A stretch of 27,692 nt of DNA from Armatimonadetes bacterium UBA5352. GTDB taxonomy: Bacteria; Armatimonadota; Zipacnadia; Zipacnadales; UBA5352. Of this stretch, positions 7,284 through 13,639 are shown piece by piece. The position numbers were made by a program, and so were the translations under genes. The DNA is taken from assembly GCA_002411015.1 (NCBI GenBank), contig DHPY01000096.1:1-27692 (forward strand), in the 5' to 3' direction. The notes under the pieces are model-generated. The model was not told the DNA's origin and made no database searches. It saw only the letters and a program-made list of their open reading frames with translations. Position 1 is the stretch's first letter; each line of letters starts with the position of its first letter.

Positions 7284-8174
7284 CTACAGCCCCAGCACCC
7301 TCTGCGCGTTCTTGTGGGTGACCTTATCGAAGACCGTCTGGCTGATCTTGTCCTTGGCCAGCGCGTCCTCGAGGAAGTCCTTCAGATAGACGAGCATATC
7401 GCTGCGATTGCTCGGTCGGCAGATATCCGTGCCCCAGAGAAGCTGGTCCTGGAACTCCTCGAGGAACGCGTAGCCGAACTCCGGGTCGCGGCTGATGGCG
7501 TTGAAGCCGCTGCCGGCGGACATGTCGCCATGCAGGTTCGGGTAGCGCCGCAGCATCTCCGGGATGCGCCCGCCCTCGGTAACCGGGCCCTTGGGGTAGC
7601 CGCCCCACGTCTCCTGGGTCACATCGCCGCTGATGTATGACCACCACGGGTTCGAGTGCGCGAGGAAGATCATGTTCGGGTGGTCGGCCACCTGCTTTTC
7701 CAGCCGCGGGAGGCCGTACTCGTCGATCAGCCCGTACATGCCACCGTCGCGGGTGGCGACGTGGAAGGTCATCGGCATCCCGACGCGCTCCGCGTGATCG
7801 AGGAGGTTCGTCACGCGCGGATCGTCCCACCACAGGTTCGCGGTCATCTCGCCGATGCCCCGGCAGCCCTTCTCCTTGTAGTGCTCCAGCACCCAGCTAA
7901 AGTCGAACTCCGGGGAGTTGTTGCTCAGCCGCGGATCGATGTTGCAGAAGGGGATGAAGCGGTCCGGGTACTCCTCGGCGATCATCAGGATGTCCTCGTT
8001 GCTCTGCGTGAGGGCGTTGCATTCGGGGATGGTTAGCGGGAGCATGACGCCCATATCCACGCCGGCCTCATCGTACATCTCGATGAACTGCTCCGGTGAC
8101 GCGGGGCCGTCCTCGCCCTTGCGCCAGCCGATGTCGGATATCCTCGCGATGTGAATGTGTATGTCGATGAACAT
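7284..8174 (-). CDS. Amidohydrolase-2 family metal-dependent hydrolase (paralog 1)
   Basis: This 296-residue TIM-barrel protein has the amidohydrolase-2 signature: the N-terminal HxH (FIDIHIHI, His6 and His8), a GIGEM strand, MTFHVAT and LAHSNP histidines, and the C-terminal GTDICRP aspartate. Members of the family hydrolyse or decarboxylate small organic acids, lactones and amides. The start at 8174 follows a GGAGG site; an open frame continues upstream into a GC palindrome. It sits about 100 bases downstream of a paralog with the same architecture, roughly half identical by eye. Together with the neighbouring isomerase it suggests a sugar-acid or lactone pathway. The substrate is not known. 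Confidence 0.88.
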   Translation of the reverse strand: MFIDIHIHIARISDIGWRKGEDGPASPEQFIEMYDEAGVDMGVMLPLTIPECNALTQSNEDILMIAEEYPDRFIPFCNIDPRLSNNSPEFDFSWVLEHYKEKGCRGIGEMTANLWWDDPRVTNLLDHAERVGMPMTFHVATRDGGMYGLIDEYGLPRLEKQVADHPNMIFLAHSNPWWSYISGDVTQETWGGYPKGPVTEGGRIPEMLRRYPNLHGDMSAGSGFNAISRDPEFGYAFLEEFQDQLLWGTDICRPSNRSDMLVYLKDFLEDALAKDKISQTVFDKVTHKNAQRVLGL

Positions 8175-8210
8175 GGTCTTCGCCTCCAGGGCATTGTTGT
8201 TGTCGTTGCT

Positions 8211-8262
8211 CCCCCTCTCCCGCCAGTGCCGCCTGCCGTGTGGCGGCACCAGGGGGAGGGGG
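8211..8262. repeat. GC palindrome between the two amidohydrolase genes
   Basis: CCCCCTCTCCC (8211-8221) can pair, with one mismatch, with GGGGGAGGGGG (8252-8262). It encloses a perfect eight-base-pair hairpin GTGCCGCC/GGCGGCAC (8226-8233 and 8242-8249). CCCCTCTCC/GGAGAGGGG-type palindromes are common dispersed repeats in GC-rich bacteria. It lies in the spacer that becomes the leader of the downstream gene, so it may also affect RNA stability. Confidence 0.75.
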
Positions 8263-8277
8263 CGGGGGGAGGGGCGA

Positions 8278-9165
8278 TCACAGCCCCAGCAGCCGCACCG
8301 CGTTCCCGCCCATGACCTTATCGTAGACCTCCTGCGAGATATGCCCGTCCCCGACCGCCTCGTCCATGAAGTTCTTGAGGTTGATCAGCACGTCGTTGCG
8401 GTTCTTCGGCGCGCAGACATCCGTGCCGAAGAGCAGCTTGTCCTGGCACTCGTTCAGGAACCAGTAGCCGAACTGCGGGTCGCGGCTGATGGCGTTGAAG
8501 CCGCTGCCCGCGGAGACGTCACCGTAGACGTTCGGGTTGTTCATGATGAGCTCGACGGCCTTCCCGCCCTCGACCACCGGGCCCTTCGGGTAGCCGCCGC
8601 GGGTCTCCTCGGTCACATCGCCGCTGATCTCCGACCAGAACGCCTGGGAGTGGCAGAAGAAGACGAGGTCCGGGAAGTCGGCGACCGCCTGCTCGAACCG
8701 CGGGAGGTGCAGGTCGTCAACGATGCCGTAGGTGCCGCCGACCTGCGTGGCGACATGGAAGGTCACGGGAAGCTCAGACTGCTCCGCGTGGTGGAAGAGG
8801 TTGCGCACATGCGGGTCGTCGAAGCCGAGGTTGAAGGTCAGCTCGCCGATGCCCTTGCAGCCCGCCTCCTTGAACCACGCCATGAGGTGGCCGAGATCGG
8901 CCTCGGGCGAGTTCCTCACCTGCAGTGGGTGGATGTTGCAGAACGGGATGAAGCGTGGCCAGCGCTCGCAGATCTCCAGCACATCCTGCACCGACTGGAT
9001 GTGATGCGAGCACTCGGGGTTGGTGCCGGGGAGGATCACCGCGCGGTCGATCCCGACTTCATCGTACATCTCGAGAAGCTGCTCGGGTGTTGCGTAGGAC
9101 TGATCGGTCCCTGGGCGGTTGGGCCCGGGCTGGTGCCGCGTGTGAACGTGGATGTCAACGACCAT
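8278..9165 (-). CDS. Amidohydrolase-2 family metal-dependent hydrolase (paralog 2)
   Basis: This 295-residue TIM-barrel protein carries VVDIHVHT (HxH metal ligands at residues 6 and 8), GIGELTF, VTFHVAT, FFCHSQ and LLFGTDVCAPKNR, which match the amidohydrolase-2 metal site. The start at 9165 has GGAGGG upstream. A very long open frame extends far upstream on this strand, but it is the shadow of the divergent isomerase gene. It is the upstream member of a tandem pair, and the segment SAGSGFNAISRDP is identical in both. It is divergent from the fucose/arabinose isomerase-like gene across a 159-base gap, which probably holds both promoters. Reaction unknown. Confidence 0.88.
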   Translation of the reverse strand: MVVDIHVHTRHQPGPNRPGTDQSYATPEQLLEMYDEVGIDRAVILPGTNPECSHHIQSVQDVLEICERWPRFIPFCNIHPLQVRNSPEADLGHLMAWFKEAGCKGIGELTFNLGFDDPHVRNLFHHAEQSELPVTFHVATQVGGTYGIVDDLHLPRFEQAVADFPDLVFFCHSQAFWSEISGDVTEETRGGYPKGPVVEGGKAVELIMNNPNVYGDVSAGSGFNAISRDPQFGYWFLNECQDKLLFGTDVCAPKNRNDVLINLKNFMDEAVGDGHISQEVYDKVMGGNAVRLLGL

Positions 9166-9324
9166 GGCTGGTCCCTCCATGCGATCGTGAGCGCAGGGCG
9201 GCTCGTCTCCGTGGCGGTTCGCCGCCGGGAGGAGGGGACCTGCTTCGACGCCGCGTGAAGGCCCTGCGCGCTCCCTCGGCGAAGAACCGCGCAGCACACA
9301 CGCAACCTGCGGGAGGCTCTCATC

Positions 9325-10680
9325 ATGCGACCGATCAGGGCAGGCTTCATCGGCTTTGGCGAGATCAACACGCCGCGCGAGATCATCGAGCGGAAAGTCT
9401 CCGCGGCGCAGAAGACGCTTGAGGCGCAGGGCCTCGTGCTTGTGACCACGGCGCCCGTCAGCGATGACCCGGCGGGCGAGGACGTTGCACAGGCGCTGAG
9501 GGACCTCGCGGGGCAGGAGTTCGATCTGCTGATCCTCTGCCTGGCGGGCTGGATCCCGTCTCACGCGGTGATCGCGATCGCCGACCGCTTCCGGCACACG
9601 CCGATGATCCTGCTCGGGCTGACGGGCTGGGAGGAGACGGGGCGCTTCGTCACCACCGCCGACCAGGCCGGCACCACCGCGCTGCGCAAGCCGATGCAGG
9701 ACCTCGGCTACACATTCACGTACATCCCGACCTTTCGCGGCGAGGAGCTTCCGGTCGAGCGCATCATGGCCTACGCCAGCGCGGCGCGTGCGGCGAACAT
9801 GCTTCGCGGCGCGCGCATCGGCACGATGGGCAGCCGTGACATGCGCCTCTACGGCACGCAGCACGATGGAGTCTCGCTGCGCGCGAGGATCGGGCCCGAG
9901 GTCGAGCCGTTCGAGATGCTGGAGATGACGCAGGCGATCGAGGCGCTCGATGAGGCTCAGGTCGAGGCGCTCGCGGCGCAGGTGCGGGAACGCTGGGAGT
10001 TCACAAAGGAGCCGCAGCCGGGCACGATCGAGAACACGGTACGTCTCTACCTCGCGGTGCACCAGAAGGTGCAGGAGCGCGGCTTCGAGGCGATCTCGCT
10101 GATCGACGTGGATGGCGTGAAGAAGCTGCTCGGGTTCGCGCCCGCGGGCGTCTTCATGCTGCTGCACGAGGAGGACGGCATCCCCACCGTGCCTGAGAAC
10201 GACATCCCCGGCGCGGTGACGCAGCTTATCGTGCGCTACCTCACTGGGCAGATCGGCGCCTATATGGAGTTCTACGAGTTTCAGCGCGACGGGATGCTGA
10301 TGGGCGTGCCGGACTACGTGCCGAGCGAGGTCGTGGAGGGTCCCGTGCGCGTCATGCCGACGGCGTTCGGGGAGTTCGGCGAGGGGCTGCTGAACGTCTC
10401 GTCGGTGAGGACCGGACCGGTGACGCTCGCGCGCTTGACGCACACGGGCGATCGTTACATGATGCACATCGTGACCGGCGAGGCGAATACGCCGCGCGCG
10501 TGGGAGGAGGCGGGCTGGACGCCGCCCGCGCCGCAGCTTCCAAGCCTCGAGATCGTGCTCGACAGCCCGGTCGAGGAGTTCATCGCGCAGGTGCTCAGCC
10601 AGCATTACATCATCAGCTACGGCGACAACACACAGGCGCTGAGGGACCTGTGCGGGATGCTTGGGGTTGAGGTTCTGTAG
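9325..10680 (+). CDS. L-fucose/L-arabinose isomerase-like protein
   Basis: This 451-residue protein resembles the fucose/arabinose isomerase fold. The N-terminal domains include an AGFIGFGEINTPR start and a FDLLILCLAGWIPSHAV segment in which the family recognises sugar-binding loops. The middle part has EAISLIDVDGVKKLLGFAP, where family metal ligands lie, and the C-terminal domain has LARLTHTGDRYMMHIVTGEA with the expected histidine. Such enzymes interconvert aldoses and ketoses with a divalent metal. The start at 9325 follows GGGAGG. It is divergent from the amidohydrolase pair, so the three could serve one pathway. It may act on a sugar other than fucose or arabinose, because divergent members are common. 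Confidence 0.83.
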   Translation: MRPIRAGFIGFGEINTPREIIERKVSAAQKTLEAQGLVLVTTAPVSDDPAGEDVAQALRDLAGQEFDLLILCLAGWIPSHAVIAIADRFRHTPMILLGLTGWEETGRFVTTADQAGTTALRKPMQDLGYTFTYIPTFRGEELPVERIMAYASAARAANMLRGARIGTMGSRDMRLYGTQHDGVSLRARIGPEVEPFEMLEMTQAIEALDEAQVEALAAQVRERWEFTKEPQPGTIENTVRLYLAVHQKVQERGFEAISLIDVDGVKKLLGFAPAGVFMLLHEEDGIPTVPENDIPGAVTQLIVRYLTGQIGAYMEFYEFQRDGMLMGVPDYVPSEVVEGPVRVMPTAFGEFGEGLLNVSSVRTGPVTLARLTHTGDRYMMHIVTGEANTPRAWEEAGWTPPAPQLPSLEIVLDSPVEEFIAQVLSQHYIISYGDNTQALRDLCGMLGVEVL

Positions 10681-10682
10681 TC

Positions 10683-10880
10683 GTTTGGAGGGGCCGGAGA
10701 GGGCGAGACGTCGTTTGTCTCGCCCGACGCCGGCCCGGCCGTTCGTCGTTCGGCGGAACGACAATGACGACGGAGAACTGCCGGGCCGGCATCGCGGAGC
10801 CGCAGACGACGCGGCTCGCTCTCCGGCCCCTCCAGAACGACAACCGTTTCGCGCGGCGGCCCCTCCAAACGACAACGGCA
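10683..10880. repeat. Cloverleaf palindromic element, full copy with extra right end
   Basis: A perfect 15-base-pair outer stem joins GGAGGGGCCGGAGAG (10687-10701) to CTCTCCGGCCCCTCC (10819-10833). Inside are a nine-base-pair hairpin GGGCGAGAC/GTCTCGCCC (10701-10709, 10717-10725) with loop GTCGTTT, a long GCCGGCCCGG/CCGGGCCGGC stem (10729-10738, 10781-10790) enclosing GTCGTT/AACGAC, and a GAGCCGC/GCGGCTC hairpin with loop AGACGAC (10804-10810). A second right end, GGCCCCTCCAAACGACAAC, follows at about 10858-10876. The copy lies between two plus-strand genes. Confidence 0.9.
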
Positions 10881-10925
10881 GCCACGCGTCGGGAGCGTCG
10901 CCCGACAAGACCAGGAGGCTTAGCC

Positions 10926-11717
10926 ATGCCATCATTGCCCCATGTCAACTTCGCCGGGCTGGACGTCACGCGCCTGATTATCGGCGGGAACCCGTTTTCG
11001 GGCTTCAGCCACCAGAGCCGCGAGCGCGATGCCGAGATGCTCGACTACTACACCGTCGCGCGGATCAAGGAGACCCTCGCGCGCGCCGAGGCCGCCGGGA
11101 TCAACACCGCCATCATGCGCTGCGACGCGCACATCCAGCGGCTCCTGCGCGAGTACTACAACGAGGGCGGCAAGATCCAGTGGATCGCGCAGGTGCCCGG
11201 CGATCGCTCGCTGGTGGGCTTCGCCGCCGAGGTGCGCAGGATGGCCGCCGCGGGCGCGAAGGCCGCATACCTGCACGGTGGGCTGCTCGATGCCTGCTAC
11301 GCCGACCGCGACGCCGACGGCTTCGCGCGCCTCGTGGATGCGCTGCGCGAGGGCGGGGTGCCGGTCGGGACCGCCGGGCACGCTCCTGAGGCGCATCTGT
11401 GGGCGCATGAGCTTGACCTGCCGCTCAACTTCCACGTGGTCTGCTTCTACAACTGCGGCAGCCTGCACGACGGGAAGGGCGAGAAGTTCAGGGAGGACGA
11501 TCCGCCGCACGCGATCGAGGCGATCCAGCAGATCGAGAAGCCGTGCATCGCCTACAAGATCATGGCGGCGGGCCGGGTGGAGCCACGGGCGGCCTTCGAG
11601 CGCGCCTTCTCGGGCATCAAGCCCGGCGACGTGGTGAACGTGGGCATGTATCGCGGGGATAACGACGACATGATCGAGGAGAATGTAAGGACGGTGGGGG
11701 AGATAGTCGGGGCGTAG
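10926..11717 (+). CDS. TIM-barrel protein, aldo/keto-reductase-like start, function unknown
   Basis: This 263-residue protein begins with LDVTRLIIGGNPFSGFSHQS, a motif resembling the first strand and loop of an aldo/keto-reductase-like barrel. The rest alternates helices and strands as expected of a TIM barrel (for example AAGINTAIMRCDAHI and VPVGTAGHAPEAHLW). I see no full aldo/keto reductase catalytic set, so I do not assign that activity. The start at 10926 follows GGAGG. The frame extends further upstream, but that part overlaps the repeat element and is not coding. It is 245 bases downstream of the isomerase-like gene on the same strand. Confidence 0.8.
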   Translation: MPSLPHVNFAGLDVTRLIIGGNPFSGFSHQSRERDAEMLDYYTVARIKETLARAEAAGINTAIMRCDAHIQRLLREYYNEGGKIQWIAQVPGDRSLVGFAAEVRRMAAAGAKAAYLHGGLLDACYADRDADGFARLVDALREGGVPVGTAGHAPEAHLWAHELDLPLNFHVVCFYNCGSLHDGKGEKFREDDPPHAIEAIQQIEKPCIAYKIMAAGRVEPRAAFERAFSGIKPGDVVNVGMYRGDNDDMIEENVRTVGEIVGA

Positions 11718-11730
11718 GTTCCTGTCAGAC

Positions 11731-11853
11731 GGAGGGGCCGCACGAGCCTCGCGAGCGCAGCGAGAGGGGCGAGGTCGGCCGTCGGTCGCGCGAACAACCG
11801 ACGGGCCGACCTCGCTTCGGCTCCTTCGTCGCCGAAACTCGTGCGGCCCCTCC
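11731..11853. repeat. Cloverleaf palindromic element, sequence variant
   Basis: A perfect 16-base-pair outer stem joins GGAGGGGCCGCACGAG (11731-11746) to CTCGTGCGGCCCCTCC (11838-11853). The first hairpin pairs CTCGC with GCGAG around a seven-base loop. The long stem pairs GAGGTCGGCCGTCGGT (11771-11786) with ACCGACGGGCCGACCTC (11797-11813), one base bulged. The last hairpin pairs TTCGGC with GCCGAA. The order of stems matches the copy at 10683, but most internal sequence is different. It lies just after the TIM-barrel gene stop at 11717. Confidence 0.88.
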
Positions 11854-12107
11854 ACACGGGCAACCGCCCCGGCCATCGTGGACGACCTCGCCGCACGAGT
11901 CCCGTGTCGCCCACTCGGCATGCTAGACCTCAAATCGCCAGTCAGGCGCCTCTCCCATCGCAATCGCCACCTCGCGGATCTGTGCCGCTGCAGAGAACGC
12001 CCGGCCTTTCGCGCTGGAGTCCCCGTTTCCTCCAGGCCCGGGAGGAGGACTTAGCACTGTTCCCGCGAAGGCACGAGCACTGCAGTCCGGGAGGGAGGTC
12101 GGCCACC
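11854..12107. other. Non-coding or decayed stretch before the broken gene
   Basis: No intact gene is visible here. On the minus strand a frame ends at 11923 with a protein-like tail, REVAIAMGEAPDWRFEV, before its stop. That tail may be the remnant of another broken gene, but I cannot assign a family. A strong ribosome-binding sequence GGGAGGGAGG at 12089-12098 precedes the GTG that begins the fragment at 12108. Confidence 0.4.
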
Positions 12108-12179
12108 GTGCAGCAGACCATCCGCCAACGCTTCGAGGTCGCGCTGTCCGGGGAGCCGGTGCAGAGGCCGGTCTATGCC
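12108..12179 (+). pseudogene. N-terminal fragment of a uroporphyrinogen-decarboxylase-like gene
   Basis: A GTG at 12108 behind GGGAGGGAGG opens a frame reading VQQTIRQRFEVALSGEPVQR and then PVYA. This is the usual start of bacterial URO-D-like proteins, which begin with a helix followed by ALxGEPVDRPPV. The similarity stops at about 12179. The frame then runs through meaningless sequence, because the next part of the gene lies on the opposite strand. Only about 24 codons remain, so no functional enzyme is made from it. Confidence 0.6.
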
Positions 12180-12441
12180 GCCGGCCCCGCCCAGTCGATC
12201 TGCACAACCATCGGCGGCGTGCGCCCGCTCCCGAGGCCCTGGATCTGCCCGAGCGTGAGATCCCGCCACTGCCCAGCGCAGCCTCCGAAGCCCCGAAAGC
12301 GCTGTCATCCGGGATGACGCGAAGCCCGTCGAGCGCCCGGAGCATGATGCGGTAGTCCTTCGGGCGCGTGATGAAGAACTCCTGCCGCCACTCGCCCAGG
12401 TACCATGCGTGCAACTCACCCGCGCCGGTGATGACGAGGCG
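12180..12441 (-). pseudogene. Inverted internal fragment of a URO-D-like gene, frameshifted
   Basis: Reading leftwards from 12441, one frame gives LVITGAGELHAWYLGEWR, then QEFFITRPKDYRIMLRALDG, then LRVIPDDSAFGASEAALGSG. This resembles the middle part of URO-D-like methyltransferase or decarboxylase proteins, where a GELHEWY motif is usual. At about 12259 the similarity shifts frame to TLGQIQGLGSGRTPPMVVQI and DWAGPA, ending at a TAG at 12174-12176. The fragment is in inverted orientation relative to the N-terminal piece that starts at 12108, and the rest of the C-terminus is absent. It therefore looks like a gene broken by an inversion plus a frameshift. Family assignment is from pattern memory and needs a search. 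Confidence 0.58.
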
Positions 12442-12568
12442 CGCGCAGGCTGACCCGGGAAGGCGCCGGGTTCTGTCACAGATTCTTATACTTCCGTGGG
12501 CCGGTGGATAGGAGGAACAGGACACTGCGCGAGCGAAAGGGAACAGCGCCATAAGGGGGTAGGTCCCG

Positions 12569-13306
12569 GTGCGTTACGCGGTGCTGTCAGACATACACAG
12601 CAACCTGGTCGCGCTGCAGGCTGTGCTGTCGGTGCTCGCCGATGAGCGGATAGACCGCTATCTCTGCCTCGGTGACATCGTTGGCTACGGCGCGCGTCCG
12701 AACCAGTGCTGTGACCTGATGCGCGAGGTCCAGGCCGTTTGTGTGCGCGGCAATCACGACGAGGCGGCGGTGAGCCCTGAGAAGGCGGAGTGGTTCACCG
12801 CGTCTGCGAGGGCGTGCATCCACTGGACGCGGGAGCAACTGAGGGAAGACAACCTCGAGTGCCTCCGCGAACTTGCCCTGCGACGCATCGTTGACGATCA
12901 GATCACCATCTGCCACGGCTCCGTGCCCGACCCCGATCATTACACCGTAAGCCCCGCGGACGCCCTTCTCAGCTTCCGCGAGATGACCACGCGCGTCGCG
13001 TTCTTCGGCCATACGCACTACGCCGAGTGGTTTGTGGACAGCGGCGACGGGCAGTTGCCGGTGGAGTTCCCGATGCCCACCGGCGGCTCAGTGCAGCTTC
13101 GCGATGACAGGCGCTACCTCATCAACCCCGGCGCAGTCGGCCAGCCCCGCGATGGGAACGAGCTCGCGAGCTTCGCAGTCTACGATTCCGAGCTGGGAGA
13201 GATCGTAATCCACCGTATCGCCTATGATATTGCGAAATCCGTGCGGCAGATGGAGGAAGCCGGGCTACCTGAGGCGATGTACAGTCGGCTGTGGCTCGGT
13301 GTTTAG
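12569..13306 (+). CDS. Metallophosphoesterase (calcineurin-like)
   Basis: This 245-residue protein has the complete metallophosphoesterase motif set: DIHSN (residues 8-12), GDIVGYG, GNHDEA, and FFGHTHYAEW, plus a final INPGAVGQPRDG. These bind two metal ions. Family members of this size cleave phosphodiesters in nucleic acids or small molecules and are related to YfcE and MJ0936. The start is GTG at 12569, with a purine-rich AAGGGGGTAGG upstream. It is followed about 80 bases later by the small BON-like gene, which has its own promoter. The substrate cannot be told from sequence. Confidence 0.92.
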   Translation: MRYAVLSDIHSNLVALQAVLSVLADERIDRYLCLGDIVGYGARPNQCCDLMREVQAVCVRGNHDEAAVSPEKAEWFTASARACIHWTREQLREDNLECLRELALRRIVDDQITICHGSVPDPDHYTVSPADALLSFREMTTRVAFFGHTHYAEWFVDSGDGQLPVEFPMPTGGSVQLRDDRRYLINPGAVGQPRDGNELASFAVYDSELGEIVIHRIAYDIAKSVRQMEEAGLPEAMYSRLWLGV

Positions 13307-13310
13307 GTGC

Positions 13311-13339
13311 TTGAGAATTAGTTAAGAAGGGTGTATGAT
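13311..13339 (+). promoter_or_regulatory. Sigma-70-like promoter for the small BON-like gene
   Basis: TTGAGA (13311-13316) is followed by exactly 17 bases and then TATGAT (13334-13339). Both hexamers match the consensus at four or five positions. Transcription would start near 13346 and the gene begins at 13391. A second TATGAT lies at 13356 but has no -35 at proper distance. Confidence 0.7.
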
Positions 13340-13390
13340 GGTGGGTGACCTCAGGTATGATGCTGTCGCTTGCGTAAGGGAGTGAGCCAC

Positions 13391-13639
13391 ATGCCGCTTG
13401 AGGATAAGGCGACTCGGCTCAGGATCATGCGCGAGATCGCGAAATATGACATGGACACGTCATTGATGAACTGCAGCGTCATCAACGGCGTAGTCTACAT
13501 CGACGGGCGTGTCAGCCCCATGCGATCGGCGGGCGCCCCGACGGACCTCAGGAGGGTGTTCGAGAACCTCGAGGATACATTCCGCGGGATGCGCGATATC
13601 CAGGATGTCGTGATAGCCGTCGCCTACGACACCAGCTAG
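13391..13639 (+). CDS. Small conserved-looking protein, BON-domain-like
   Basis: This 82-residue soluble protein has a helical charged N-terminus followed by a strand-rich segment, NCSVINGVVYIDGRVSP, then a helix and a final strand, DIQDVVIAVAYDTS. The pattern resembles a single BON domain (a short beta-alpha-beta unit with a VxxGxVxL core), but the match is weak. The start is ATG at 13391, with GGGAG nine bases upstream; a TTG seven codons earlier is less likely. Its TAG stop overlaps the TAG stop of the convergent NFACT gene in a shared CTAG. It has its own promoter. Function unknown. Confidence 0.72.
   Translation: MPLEDKATRLRIMREIAKYDMDTSLMNCSVINGVVYIDGRVSPMRSAGAPTDLRRVFENLEDTFRGMRDIQDVVIAVAYDTS

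Noticed and set aside
9166..10935. A very long minus-strand open frame extending the second amidohydrolase to 885 residues
   Set aside because: The extra 590 residues are the shadow of the isomerase gene on the plus strand. They are arginine-, histidine- and leucine-rich and have no domain. The amidohydrolase has a good start at 9165.
11841..12317. A 158-residue plus-strand open frame over the broken URO-D-like gene
   Set aside because: Only 24 codons from 12108 look like protein. The rest has no domain and runs over repeat and inverted sequence.
12471..12492. Possible promoter for the metallophosphoesterase gene (TATACT at 12487)
   Set aside because: There is no -35-like hexamer at suitable distance, so I cannot support it.
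13336..13361. Second TATGAT as an additional promoter
   Set aside because: No -35 hexamer lies 16-18 bases upstream of it. The first TATGAT at 13334 is the supported one.
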